Source: Azospirillum picis (GTDB lineage Bacteria > Pseudomonadota > Alphaproteobacteria > Azospirillales > Azospirillaceae). From it: DNA of 64,000 nucleotides. Positions within the stretch are counted from its first letter, which is position 1; the number at the start of each line of letters is the position of its first letter. Position numbers and translations under genes: made by a program. The notes beneath the pieces were generated by a model. The model saw only the letters and a list, made by a program, of their open reading frames with translations, searched no databases and was not told the origin of the DNA. Below are positions 24,020 through 32,147 of the stretch, piece after piece. The DNA is taken from the NCBI RefSeq assembly GCF_017876115.1, contig NZ_JAGINO010000019.1, forward strand, positions 1 to 64,000, read 5' to 3'.

Positions 24020-25477
24020 TCAGCCGGGCGGCAGCAGCCGGCCGGGATTGAAGATGCCCTGCGGGTCGAGCGCCTGCTTGACCGCGCGCATCAGCGCCAG
24101 TTCGGCCGCCGGCTTGTAGCGTTCCATCTCGGCGAGTTGGACGCGGCCGACGCCGTGCTCGGCGCTGAAGGTGCCCTTCAGGCGGGCGGCCTCGTCGTTG
24201 ACGGCGTGGCGCAGCGCCGCGGCGAGCGCGTCGCGGCCGCCGCCCTCGCCATTGCCATTGCCTGCGCCGCCTTTTCCGGCCGCCGCCCAGGCGTCGAAGG
24301 TGAAGAAGGGGATGAAGTGGACGTTGCCGTCGCCGAGATGGGCGACGACGATCACCGGCAGGTCGGGCACCAGCGCATGCACCGCCGCGGTCGCCCCCCG
24401 GATGAAGGCGGGGACCGCCGACAGCGGCACCGCGCAGTCGGTGGTCAGGCCGACGCCGGCCTTCTTGTTGGCCTCCGACACGCTGTGGCGCACCTCCCAC
24501 ATGGCGTGGCGCTGCGCCTCGCTGGCGGCCAGCGCCGCGTCGCTCAGCAGGCCGTCGGCGAAGGCGTCCTCCAGGATCGCCTGCAGCTCGGCGTCGAGCG
24601 CATCGCCGGAGCCGTTGTCCGACAGCTCGATCAGCACATGCCACTCGGCCTCGCTCTCGATCGGGCTGCGGCGGCCGGGGACATGGTCGACCACCAGGTC
24701 GAGCTGCAGGCGGTTGATCATCTCGAAGGCGGACAGCCGGGCGGCGCTGCGTCCCTGCACCCGCGTCAGCAGGGTCAGCGCGTCTTCCGGCGACGCCATC
24801 CCGACCCAGGCCACCGCATGGCGCGTCGGCAGCGGATGCAGCTTCAAGGTCGCCGCGGTGATGATGCCGAGCGTGCCTTCCGACCCGATGAACAGGTGCT
24901 TCAGGTCGTAGCCGGTGTTGTTCTTGCGCAGGCCGTAGAGGCCAGACCAGATGGTGCCGTCGGCCAGCACCACCTCGAGCCCCAGCACGTTCTCGCGCGT
25001 GTTGCCGTAGCGCAGGACCGAGGTGCCGCCGGCGTTGGTGGCGATGGTGCCGCCGATCTGGCAGGAGCCCTCGGCACCCAGGCTGACCGGATAGAGCCGC
25101 CCGGCCGCCGCCGCCGCGTCCTGCACGGTGGCGAGCACGCAGCCGGCCTCGACCTCCATGGTGTTGTTCACGGGATCGATGGCGCGGACCGCGCGCATGC
25201 GCGTCAGGCTGAGGATCACCGGGGCGGGGCCGCTCTCCGACGGGACGGCGCCGCCGCACAGGCTGGTGTTGCCGCCCTGCGGCAGCACCGGGACGCCGTG
25301 TCTGGCGCAGCAGCGCACCACGGCGGCGACCTGCTCGGCGGTGGCGGGGCGTGCCAGGCAGAGCGCCGGGCCACGGTAGCGCCCGCGCCAGTCCTCGGTG
25401 ACGGCTTCCAGGTCGGAGGGGGCGGTCAGGACGGCGTCGGCACCGATCAGGCCCGCCAGTTCAGCGATCACGTCCAC
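24020..25477 (-). CDS. FAD-linked D-2-hydroxyacid dehydrogenase (GlcD/D2HGDH family)
   Basis: 485 residues, first gene of the operon. FAD_binding_4 domain: CLARPATAEQVAAVVRCC, VLPQGGNTSLCGG, and GSCQIGGTIATNAGGTSVLRYGNTRENVLGLEVVLADG. The C-terminal FAD-oxidase domain contains the metal-ligand-type VVAHLGDGNVHF and SAEHGVGRVQ. GTG 25477 is the start, with AAGGAGG 6 bases upstream. Members oxidise D-lactate, D-2-hydroxyglutarate or glycolate. A Gly/Asn-rich insertion (GKGGAGNGNGEGGG) near residue 405 is unusual and probably a surface loop. A second, L-type oxidase closes the same operon. Confidence 0.85.
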   Translation of the reverse strand: MDVIAELAGLIGADAVLTAPSDLEAVTEDWRGRYRGPALCLARPATAEQVAAVVRCCARHGVPVLPQGGNTSLCGGAVPSESGPAPVILSLTRMRAVRAIDPVNNTMEVEAGCVLATVQDAAAAAGRLYPVSLGAEGSCQIGGTIATNAGGTSVLRYGNTRENVLGLEVVLADGTIWSGLYGLRKNNTGYDLKHLFIGSEGTLGIITAATLKLHPLPTRHAVAWVGMASPEDALTLLTRVQGRSAARLSAFEMINRLQLDLVVDHVPGRRSPIESEAEWHVLIELSDNGSGDALDAELQAILEDAFADGLLSDAALAASEAQRHAMWEVRHSVSEANKKAGVGLTTDCAVPLSAVPAFIRGATAAVHALVPDLPVIVVAHLGDGNVHFIPFFTFDAWAAAGKGGAGNGNGEGGGRDALAAALRHAVNDEAARLKGTFSAEHGVGRVQLAEMERYKPAAELALMRAVKQALDPQGIFNPGRLLPPG

Positions 25478-25506
25478 GCGCGACCTCCTTAATCTTGTCC
25501 GGGATA

Positions 25507-25565
25507 TAATCGAAATGCGATTACATCAACTGAAATATGATAACTCGGGTTTCGTACTCCAACAA
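25507..25565 (-). promoter_or_regulatory. Promoter and TAATC-N7-GATTA operator of the hydroxyacid operon
   Basis: On the minus strand: -35 TTGTTG (25560-25565), a 17-base spacer, -10 TATCAT (25537-25542), then a perfect inverted repeat TAATC-N7-GATTA (25507-25523) just downstream of the -10, about 30 bases before the GTG start. The same ~70-bp block, with identical 17-base spacer and the same inverted repeat, occurs upstream of the chemoreceptor (42992-43050). Confidence 0.7.
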
Positions 25566-25570
25566 TCCAC

Positions 25571-26040
25571 TTTTTGCATAGACAGCGAATTTTCGGCGGC
25601 CGGAGCGTTGGCCAGCCCATGGTCCCGTCCGGAGGTCTGCCGCGACGTCGACGGGCTCCGCCGGCCCGCCTTCCGCCGCTGTGGCCTTGAGAGAAGGTGG
25701 CCGGGCGCGCCGCTCCAGCCGGTGACCGGATCACCCTGCCATAGGGGAAAATAGCCCCTGGAGGAGGCTATGACGGGTAGGGTCATGAAGCATGGTGTGT
25801 GGGACGATCAATGACAGATCGAAAGCTGATCGGCGGCTCGTGTCCGGTTCTGGCCGATGCCCTTGAGCGGCTGGATGTTCGCAGCGGCCGGTGCTGTCGT
25901 GAACGCCTGGTGCAACGGATGAGGAATGCCGATCCGTCGCTTCCGCGGCACACCGGCGCCTTGCCGGAAGCCCGCGGCAAGGGCATCGCGATCGTGTCCC
26001 ATTTCGAGAATACCCGGTCCGGTTCGCCCGGCCTCCGGCG
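25571..26040. other. Intergenic region without a supportable gene
   Basis: 470 bp between the divergent hydroxyacid promoter and the 3' end of the ROK gene. It holds a short inverted repeat ATAGCC-N9-GGCTAT (25751-25771) enclosing a strong GGAGGAGG sequence, a 14-codon reading frame starting at ATG 25770 and an overlapping ATGA at 25811. The longer frame from 25811 runs antisense into the ROK gene and has no recognisable family, so I do not call it a gene. Confidence 0.5.
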
Positions 26041-27234
26041 CTACACCAGGTCCCTGGCCATGCCCGGGCGGACCAGCAGGTCGGTGTCGGGCGAGAAGCG
26101 CGCCTTCAGCGGCAGCATCGCCGCGCCGAGCACGCGGGCCATCGGCCCGATCGACCCGGCGGTGACGAGGGCGGGCTTCAGGCCGGACCGGTTGAAGCGC
26201 TCCAGCGCCGCGGACAGCCGTTGCGTGAAGCGGTCGCGCCAGGCCGGCGGCAGGAAGCCGTCCACCACCACCTCCTGGAAGTCGATGATGCTCAGCGCGG
26301 AGACGACGGCGCGCGACAGCTCCACGGCGGCGGTGTCGGCCCAGGCGTCGAAGATCGCGTTGGCGGTGCTGCCGGACCCGTCGGTGAGGGCGGCCGACGG
26401 ATCGACGCCGCCGGCCTCCAGGGCGCGTTCCAGCAGGAAGATGGAGGCGCTGTGGATCAGTTGGCCAGGCGGCGCATCCGGCCCGGTCGGCCCGGTAGGC
26501 ATGGACCCGATGGCACCGGCATTGCCCTGTTCGCCGCGGTAGAGCCGGCCGTCGATCACCACGCCGCCGCCGATGAAGGTGCCGAGGTAGATGTAGAGCG
26601 CACTGCGGCTGACGATGGCGTGCCCGGCGATCATCTCCGCCGCGCAGGCGGCCGCGGCGTCGTTGTAGAGCGTCACCGGCAGGCCGGTCGCCCGCCCCAG
26701 CGCCCCGGCGACGTCGGCCTCGCGCCAGCCGTCCAGCGCCCCCGCCGCCAGCCCCAGCTCGGTCGACCAGGCATGGATCTCGTCGGGCATGGCGACGCCG
26801 AGGCCGACGACGCGGTCGCGGGCCGCCGGAGGCAGGTGGCCGAGCAGGCCGGTGGCCTGGGCGATCGCGGTGGCGATCGTCCGTTCCGGCAGCGGCGCGT
26901 CGTAGCGCACCCGGCTCGCCCCCAGCTCCTCGCCCAGCAGGTTGACCAGGATCGCCTCCAGGCTGCGCCGGCCGATCTTCACGCCCAGCGCATAGGCGCC
27001 GTCCGGGTTGGGGGCGATCGGGGTCGAGGGCTGCCCGACCTGTCCGCGCACCTTGTCCAGCTTGACGAGCAGCCCGTCTTCCAGCAGGCGGTTGACGATC
27101 ACCGAGGCGGCCTGGCCGCTGAGCCCGGTTTCGCGCGCGATCTCGGCCTTGGACAGCATGCCGGTCTGGAGCAGGGCATTCATGACCAGCCGTTCATTGT
27201 AGGCGCGCAGTCCGGTGGTGTCGCCGCCCCGCAT
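26041..27234 (-). CDS. ROK-family transcriptional regulator
   Basis: 397 residues. N-terminal winged HTH (NERLVMNALLQTGMLSKAEIARETGLSGQAASVIVNRLLEDGLLV) followed by a ROK sugar-kinase-like domain (VVGLGVAMPDEI, LYNDAAAACAAEM, YIYLGTFIGGGVVIDGRLYRGEQGNAGAIG). The usual zinc-motif cysteines are absent. ATG 27234 has GGGAGG upstream; the GTG at 27258 does not. ROK repressors of this type respond to sugars. The AAATCA-N3-TGATTT site upstream of this gene recurs before the polyol operon at 33.2 kb, so it is the likely polyol regulator although 6 kb away. Confidence 0.85.
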   Translation of the reverse strand: MRGGDTTGLRAYNERLVMNALLQTGMLSKAEIARETGLSGQAASVIVNRLLEDGLLVKLDKVRGQVGQPSTPIAPNPDGAYALGVKIGRRSLEAILVNLLGEELGASRVRYDAPLPERTIATAIAQATGLLGHLPPAARDRVVGLGVAMPDEIHAWSTELGLAAGALDGWREADVAGALGRATGLPVTLYNDAAAACAAEMIAGHAIVSRSALYIYLGTFIGGGVVIDGRLYRGEQGNAGAIGSMPTGPTGPDAPPGQLIHSASIFLLERALEAGGVDPSAALTDGSGSTANAIFDAWADTAAVELSRAVVSALSIIDFQEVVVDGFLPPAWRDRFTQRLSAALERFNRSGLKPALVTAGSIGPMARVLGAAMLPLKARFSPDTDLLVRPGMARDLV

Positions 27235-27288
27235 GCTATCGTCGCCTCCCGGCTTCACGAATTCGGATGGGAGTCCGTCTATAGCAGA

Positions 27289-27324
27289 CCGTTAGTAACA
27301 AAATCAAAATGATTTAGTTAACGG
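27289..27324 (-). promoter_or_regulatory. Predicted ROK operator (autoregulation)
   Basis: A dyad with outer arms CCGTTA (27289-27294) and TAACGG (27319-27324) encloses the perfect inverted repeat AAATCA-AAA-TGATTT (27301-27315). It lies ~55 bp before the ROK start. The inner core matches AAATCA-GTG-TGATTT at 33187-33201 before the polyol operon. Confidence 0.6.
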
Positions 27325-27386
27325 CGCTGCAACCGGGAGTGTGTCTGGTCCAGTTGCCGGCCTCGGTGCGTGGTGGCCGGCGGCGA

Positions 27387-28148
27387 TCAGCCGAACACCA
27401 CGCAGGGGACGGCCGAGGCGAGGGCGGGGAAGGCCGCCGCCTCCTGCGACCGGGCGTCGGTCACGATGGTGTCGATGCGGCCGGGGGGGCAGAAGCTGAT
27501 GCGGCTGGTGTGGCCGATCTTGCTGTGGTCGGCCAGGATCACCACGCGATCGGCGTTGTCGACCATGGCGCGGGCGACCTCCGCCTCGCGCGGGTCGAAG
27601 CTGGTGGCGCCGTAGCGCGGGTCGAGGGCCGCCGGCGACAGCAGCGCCACGTCGGCGCGGTAGCGGTGGATCTCGGCCACGGTTCCCTCGCCGAAGGTGG
27701 CGGGGATGCCCTCGTCGACCCGGCCGCCCAGCAGGGTCGCCGTACCGCGCTTCCCTTGCGCGATGGTCTGCGCCACGTCGAAGGAGTTGGTGACGATCGT
27801 CAGGCCCGGCAGGCTGGCCAACTCCTCGGCCAGGGCGGAGACGGTGCTGCCGAAGTCGAGGAACAGCGTCTGCCCGGCGGTGACGAGGCGGGCCGCCGCC
27901 TTGGCGATGGCCCGCTTCTCCTTCAGGCGGACCTGCGAGCGCACCGCGATCGGCGGCTCCGGCTCCGGCGCCACGGCGACCACGCCGCCGTGCACCCGGC
28001 GCAGCTCGCCGCGCGCCTCGAGTTCGACGAAGTCGCGGCGGACCGTCTCGCGCGACACGCCGAGGTCGCTGGCCACCCGCTCGGTGGTGGCCCGCTGCAT
28101 CGACGCCAGAAGGGCGCGGATGCGCTGGTGGCGTTCCTCCTGCAGCAT
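27387..28148 (-). CDS. DeoR-family transcriptional regulator
   Basis: 253 residues. HTH at the N-terminus (EERHQRIRALLASMQRATTERVASDLGVSRETVRRDFVELEARGELRRVHGG) and a DeoRC sugar-phosphate-sensing domain (LFLDFGSTVSALAEEL, LTIVTNSFDVAQTIA, ATLLGGRV, RVVILADHSKIG). DeoR proteins typically bind phosphorylated sugars. It is the 3'-terminal gene of the leftward importer operon, starting 2 bases after the permease stop, so it is expected to control that operon and the divergent phosphatase through the TTTTGTGC-type repeats at 32074-32135. Confidence 0.87.
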   Translation of the reverse strand: MLQEERHQRIRALLASMQRATTERVASDLGVSRETVRRDFVELEARGELRRVHGGVVAVAPEPEPPIAVRSQVRLKEKRAIAKAAARLVTAGQTLFLDFGSTVSALAEELASLPGLTIVTNSFDVAQTIAQGKRGTATLLGGRVDEGIPATFGEGTVAEIHRYRADVALLSPAALDPRYGATSFDPREAEVARAMVDNADRVVILADHSKIGHTSRISFCPPGRIDTIVTDARSQEAAAFPALASAVPCVVFG

Positions 28149-28149
28149 C

Positions 28150-29847
28150 TCAGGACACCGTGCGGCGCGTCGCCAGCGTCACCGCCCCCCGCATCGCCAG
28201 CGCCGCCGCCGCGACGACCGCCATGATGCAGGTGGAGAAGGCGGCGGCCTGCGAGACGAAGCCGGCCTCGTCCAGGCGCATCACCGAGACCGCCCCCAGG
28301 GTCACCGACGGCGTCACCAGGAAGATGACCGCCGACAGCGTCACCATCGAGCGCATGAACAGGAAGAAGAAGACCGACAGCAGGGTCGGCACCATCACCG
28401 GCACCACCACGTCGCCCAGCACGCGCACCGCGCCGCCGCCGAGGCAGGTCGCCGCCTCTTCGAGGGCCGGTGGCACGGCGCGCATCCCGGTGACCATCGT
28501 GAGGAAGCCCTGCGTGTGGTAGTGGTAGAAGTTGCACAGCGCCAGCAGCAGCGCCGACCCATACAGCACGTGCAGCGGCGATCCCGCAAGGTTGAAGGCG
28601 AAGATGTAGGACAGGCCGAGCACCAGCCCCGGCACGCCGACCGGCAGGACCGCCAGCAGATACACCGTCTTCGCCACCGCCGCCGGCAGGCGCCGCAGGC
28701 CGAAGGCCAGCGCGAACAGCAGCGCCGTGCCGATGCCGGCCGCCGCGACCGAGACGCCGAGCGAGGTCCACAGCGGCTCGTAGCCGCCGCTGAGGGTGAT
28801 TGCGTAGTGCTTGGTGGTGAGGTCCAGCCGGTAGGGCCACAGCCGGACGAAGCTGGCGAAGACCACCGTCGCCACCACTGCGACGATCGACAGGGCGAGC
28901 GCCATGGTGGCGAGGAACAGCGGCACGTCGCGCGCCGGCACATGGTCGGGAACCGGCGGCAGCGCGCTTTCCGACCCGGTGCCGAACTGCCGCTGCGCCG
29001 CCACCCGCTCGATGTAGACCGCGACCCCGGTCGGCAACAGCAGCAGGATGCCGACCGCCGCGCCGATGCCGAACTTCATCTGGCCGGTGACCTGGTTGTA
29101 GATCTCGGTGGCCAGCACGGTGAAGTCGCCGCCGATGGTGACCGCGTTGCCGAAATCGGTGATCGTCACCGTGAAGACCACGAAGCCGGCGCTGAGCAGG
29201 CCGAACTTCACGTTGGGCAGAGTGATGCCGGTGAACTGCTGCCAGCGGGTCGCCCCCATCACCTCCGCCGCGTCGTAGTAGCGGGCGTCGGAGTGGCGGA
29301 GTGCGGCCTGGATGATCAGCACCGCCTGCGGCAGCGCGTAGAGCACGTTGGCGATCAGCAGCCCGGAAAAGCCGTAGATGTTGATGCGGGTGCCCAGCAG
29401 GTTGCTGACCAGCCCGTTGCGGCCGAGCAGGAAGATCAGCCCGAGCCCGAGCACCAGGGACGGCGCCAGCAGCGGCAGCGACAGCGCCGCCGACACGAAG
29501 CGCTTGCCCGGCATCCGCGTGCGCTGCACGGCATAGGCGACCATGAAGCCCAGCACCAGGCAGACCGCCGTGGTCGCCAGCCCCACCGCCAGGCTGTTGG
29601 TCACCGCGCGCAGGATGCCGGGGGTGCGGAACAGCGCCAGATAGTTGCCGGGGCCGACGCCGCCGGCCTCCTCGACCAGGCTGCGCCAGACGATGGTGGC
29701 GAGCGGGAACAGGAAGAACAGGAGCAGGGCCGCGACCGGCACCAGCACGCAGGCGCCGTAGAGCAGCCGCTCGTCGGCGCTGCTGCGGGCGCGCCGTGCC
29801 GGGCTGCGGTTCAGCGGGATGGCGGAGGGCGTGGCCGGCATGGTCAT
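28150..29847 (-). CDS. Double ABC permease, 2-aminoethylphosphonate/Fe3+ type (PhnU-like fusion)
   Basis: 565 residues with two permease units: unit 1 ~30-290 (ARYYDAAEVMGATRWQQFTGITLPNVKFGLLSAG) and unit 2 ~325-560 (PPALEEAATCLGGGAVRVLGDVVVPVMVPTLLS). The sequence matches the group annotated as putative 2-aminoethylphosphonate permease subunit. The related AfuB permease carries hexose phosphates. The start overlaps the ATPase stop as ATGA. The DeoR regulator and a phosphatase in the same locus favour a phosphorylated or phosphonated ligand. Confidence 0.83.
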   Translation of the reverse strand: MTMPATPSAIPLNRSPARRARSSADERLLYGACVLVPVAALLLFFLFPLATIVWRSLVEEAGGVGPGNYLALFRTPGILRAVTNSLAVGLATTAVCLVLGFMVAYAVQRTRMPGKRFVSAALSLPLLAPSLVLGLGLIFLLGRNGLVSNLLGTRINIYGFSGLLIANVLYALPQAVLIIQAALRHSDARYYDAAEVMGATRWQQFTGITLPNVKFGLLSAGFVVFTVTITDFGNAVTIGGDFTVLATEIYNQVTGQMKFGIGAAVGILLLLPTGVAVYIERVAAQRQFGTGSESALPPVPDHVPARDVPLFLATMALALSIVAVVATVVFASFVRLWPYRLDLTTKHYAITLSGGYEPLWTSLGVSVAAAGIGTALLFALAFGLRRLPAAVAKTVYLLAVLPVGVPGLVLGLSYIFAFNLAGSPLHVLYGSALLLALCNFYHYHTQGFLTMVTGMRAVPPALEEAATCLGGGAVRVLGDVVVPVMVPTLLSVFFFLFMRSMVTLSAVIFLVTPSVTLGAVSVMRLDEAGFVSQAAAFSTCIMAVVAAAALAMRGAVTLATRRTVS

Positions 29848-30851
29848 GCGCGCACCCAGGCGCAGGCGTCCGCCGCGACCGACACGTCCACCGCCTCGCC
29901 CGGCGCCACGCCGGGGTCCTGGTGGGTCTCCGCCAGCAGCTCCCGCCCGCGCCAGGCGAGGCGCAGGCGCCGGATGTTGCCGAGGAAGGTCAGGTCGATC
30001 ACCCGCCCCTCGGCGCCCGGCGCCGGTGTGACCGACACGCGTTCCGGCCGGACGCAGGCGTCGAAGGCCGCCTCGGCGCCGTCGGGCCGGGAGGGCATGA
30101 GATGCGGCATGGCCTCGCGCACCCAGCCGGTCGGCAGCAGGTTGCTGCTGCCCATGAAGTCGGCGACGAAGCGGGTGCGGGGGCGCAGGTAGAGATCCTG
30201 CGGCGTGCCGACCTGCTCGATCAGCCCGTGGTTCATGCAGACGACCTTGTCGGCGAGCACCAGCGCCTCCTCCTGGTCGTGCGTGACCATGATGGTCGGG
30301 ATGCCCAGGCGGCGCTGCACGTCGCGGATCTCCGTGCGCAGGTCGGCGCGCACGCGGGCGTCGAGCGCCGACAGCGGCTCGTCCAGCAGGATCAGCGACG
30401 GATCGACCGCCAGCGCGCGGGCCAGCGCCACGCGCTGCTGCTGGCCGCCCGACAGTTGCCAGGGATGGCGGTCGGCGACCTGCGGCAGCTTGATCAGGTC
30501 CAGCAGCTCGGCGACGCGGGCGGCGATCCGCTCCCTGGGAGCGTGGCGGATTTTCATGCCATAGCCGATGTTCTCCGCCACCGTCATGTTGGGGAAGAGC
30601 GAATAGGACTGGAAGACGATGCCGAAGCCGCGGTCGCGCGCCGGCACGCCGCCGAGGTCGCGGCCGCCCATCAGCAACTCGCCGCTGTCGTAGGGCAGCA
30701 GGCCGGCCACGATGCGCAGCAGGGTCGTCTTGCCGCAGCCGCTCGGCCCGAGCAGGCAGACGAACTCGCCGTCCCCCACGGTCAGGTTGATGCGGTCGAG
30801 GGCGACGAAGCCGTTGAAGGTCTTCAGGAGGTTTCGGATCTGCAAATCCAT
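29844..30851 (-). CDS. ABC transporter ATPase (PhnT/FbpC-like)
   Basis: 335 residues. Walker A GPSGCGKTT, Q-loop IVFQSYSLFPNMTV, signature LSGGQQQRVALARA, Walker B LILLDEPLSALDARVR, H-loop VTHDQEEALVLAD, and a C-terminal TOBE region. The segment SYSLFPNMTVAENIGYGMKIRHAPRE fits the putative aminoethylphosphonate-transporter ATPases. It lies between the binding-protein gene and the fused permease in a four-gene leftward operon. Confidence 0.86.
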   Translation of the reverse strand: MDLQIRNLLKTFNGFVALDRINLTVGDGEFVCLLGPSGCGKTTLLRIVAGLLPYDSGELLMGGRDLGGVPARDRGFGIVFQSYSLFPNMTVAENIGYGMKIRHAPRERIAARVAELLDLIKLPQVADRHPWQLSGGQQQRVALARALAVDPSLILLDEPLSALDARVRADLRTEIRDVQRRLGIPTIMVTHDQEEALVLADKVVCMNHGLIEQVGTPQDLYLRPRTRFVADFMGSSNLLPTGWVREAMPHLMPSRPDGAEAAFDACVRPERVSVTPAPGAEGRVIDLTFLGNIRRLRLAWRGRELLAETHQDPGVAPGEAVDVSVAADACAWVRA

Positions 30852-30945
30852 GGCAAGGGCCCCACTGCAACGGAACGGGAAAGGGCGCGGGCGGCACCCC
30901 GAGGCCGGGGCCGCCCCAGGGCCGCCCGCGTCTGTCGTCGCCGCG

Positions 30946-31995
30946 TCAGCGGCCGATGCTGCCCTGCCAGGTCTGGAGGATGGCGTCGCGCTCCTTGGCG
31001 GACTTCGCGAAATCCATCGGATAGAGCACCGTCTGCAGGTCGGCCGGCAGCCCGGCCTCCCGCGCCGCCTTGGAGACTGGCGTGTCCGGGATGGTCACGA
31101 TCTCCTTGTACTTGGTGTAGAGGGCCGCGGCCTTGGGCGACAGCGTCCAGTCGAGGAAGCGCTTGGCGTCCTCCTTGTTCTTGGACGACTTCATCAGCGC
31201 CGAAGCTTCCAGCTCGTAGCCGGCGCCGTCGGTCGGGATGACCATCTTGATCGGGAAGCCCTCCTCCACCGACTTGATCGCGGCGAAGGCCAGTGAGGTG
31301 CCGATCGCGTATTCGCCCGAGCGCGCCGACTTGCAGGGCTTGGAGCCGGACTTGATGTACTGCGCGACGTTGCCGTCCAGCGTCTTCAGGAACTGCCAGC
31401 CCGTCTCGTTGCCCTGGCCCTGCAGGATGGCGGCGATCTGGAGATAGCCGGTACCCGACGACACCGGGTTGGGCATGACCAGCTCGCCCTTGTAGGCCGG
31501 GTTGGCCAGATCCTTCCACGAGGTCGGCACCGGCAGGTTCTTGGCCTTCAGCAGCTCGGTGTTGACGCAGAAGGCGGCCATGTAGCCGGTGGCGGCGAAC
31601 CAACTGCCGTCGGCGCCCTTGTAGGCGGCCGGCAGGGCCGCCGACCCCTTGGCGGCATAGGGCTCGACCAGCGCCATCACCCGCGGATCCAGCATGTTGG
31701 TGACCGCCCAGCCCCAGATCACGTCGTGCTGCGGGTTGGATGCCTCGGCCAGCATGCGGGCGCCGAGGTCGCCGGTCGACAGGCGCAGCACCTTCAGGTC
31801 GATGTCCGGCAGGTCCGCCTTGGCCGCCGCGACATAGTCGGCGATCTCGTCCTCCTCCAGCGCGGTGTAGACGGTCAGCGTTCCCGCCCGGGCCGTGCCG
31901 GCCTGCGTCATGGCGGTGCAGGCCATCAGGATCGCGCCGGCTGCCCAAGCCTTCCCGCGCGCCTTTTCCCAGGCCCTTCCATAGAACTGAAGCAT
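30946..31995 (-). CDS. Periplasmic binding protein, aminoethylphosphonate / sugar-phosphate type
   Basis: 349 residues from ATG 31995 (an in-frame ATG at 32025 lacks a visible ribosome site). Signal peptide ~1-37. The mature domain is SBP_bac_6/13-like: GTLTVYTALEEDEIADYVAAAK, LRLSTGDLGARMLAEASNPQHDVIWGWA, VSSGTGYLQIAAILQGQG. The TGDLGARM..ASNPQ segment occurs in putative PhnS-type and in AfuA-type hexose-phosphate binders. The divergent phosphatase and the DeoR gene suggest import of a phosphate ester that is then hydrolysed. Ligand not decidable from sequence alone. Confidence 0.82.
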   Translation of the reverse strand: MLQFYGRAWEKARGKAWAAGAILMACTAMTQAGTARAGTLTVYTALEEDEIADYVAAAKADLPDIDLKVLRLSTGDLGARMLAEASNPQHDVIWGWAVTNMLDPRVMALVEPYAAKGSAALPAAYKGADGSWFAATGYMAAFCVNTELLKAKNLPVPTSWKDLANPAYKGELVMPNPVSSGTGYLQIAAILQGQGNETGWQFLKTLDGNVAQYIKSGSKPCKSARSGEYAIGTSLAFAAIKSVEEGFPIKMVIPTDGAGYELEASALMKSSKNKEDAKRFLDWTLSPKAAALYTKYKEIVTIPDTPVSKAAREAGLPADLQTVLYPMDFAKSAKERDAILQTWQGSIGR

Positions 31996-32073
31996 CCCAG
32001 AAAACCCCCTCGTTCTTGATCGCATGCGCCCGGCGAAACGCCGCCGGTCGTGTATTTGAGTGGATGTTTGCAG

Positions 32074-32135
32074 TTTTGTGCTTTTGTGTCTACCATGATT
32101 GCACAGATGTCGTGCATTTGCGCATCAGCACAAAA
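32074..32135. promoter_or_regulatory. Predicted DeoR operator between divergent importer and phosphatase genes
   Basis: Tandem octamers TTTTGTGC (32074-32081) and TTTTGTGT (32082-32089) are followed by the inverse GCACAAAA (32128-32135), with a GCAC-N7-GTGC dyad at 32101-32115 between them. The pair sits between the two divergent starts (31995 and 32148). DeoR-family repressors commonly bind several copies of a short element, so DNA looping is plausible. Confidence 0.5.
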
Positions 32136-32147
32136 ATAAGGCAAATC

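Noticed and set aside
25799..26542. 247-codon plus-strand frame downstream of the 25.75-kb hairpin
   Set aside because: Half of it is antisense to the ROK gene, and the unique part shows no recognisable domain.
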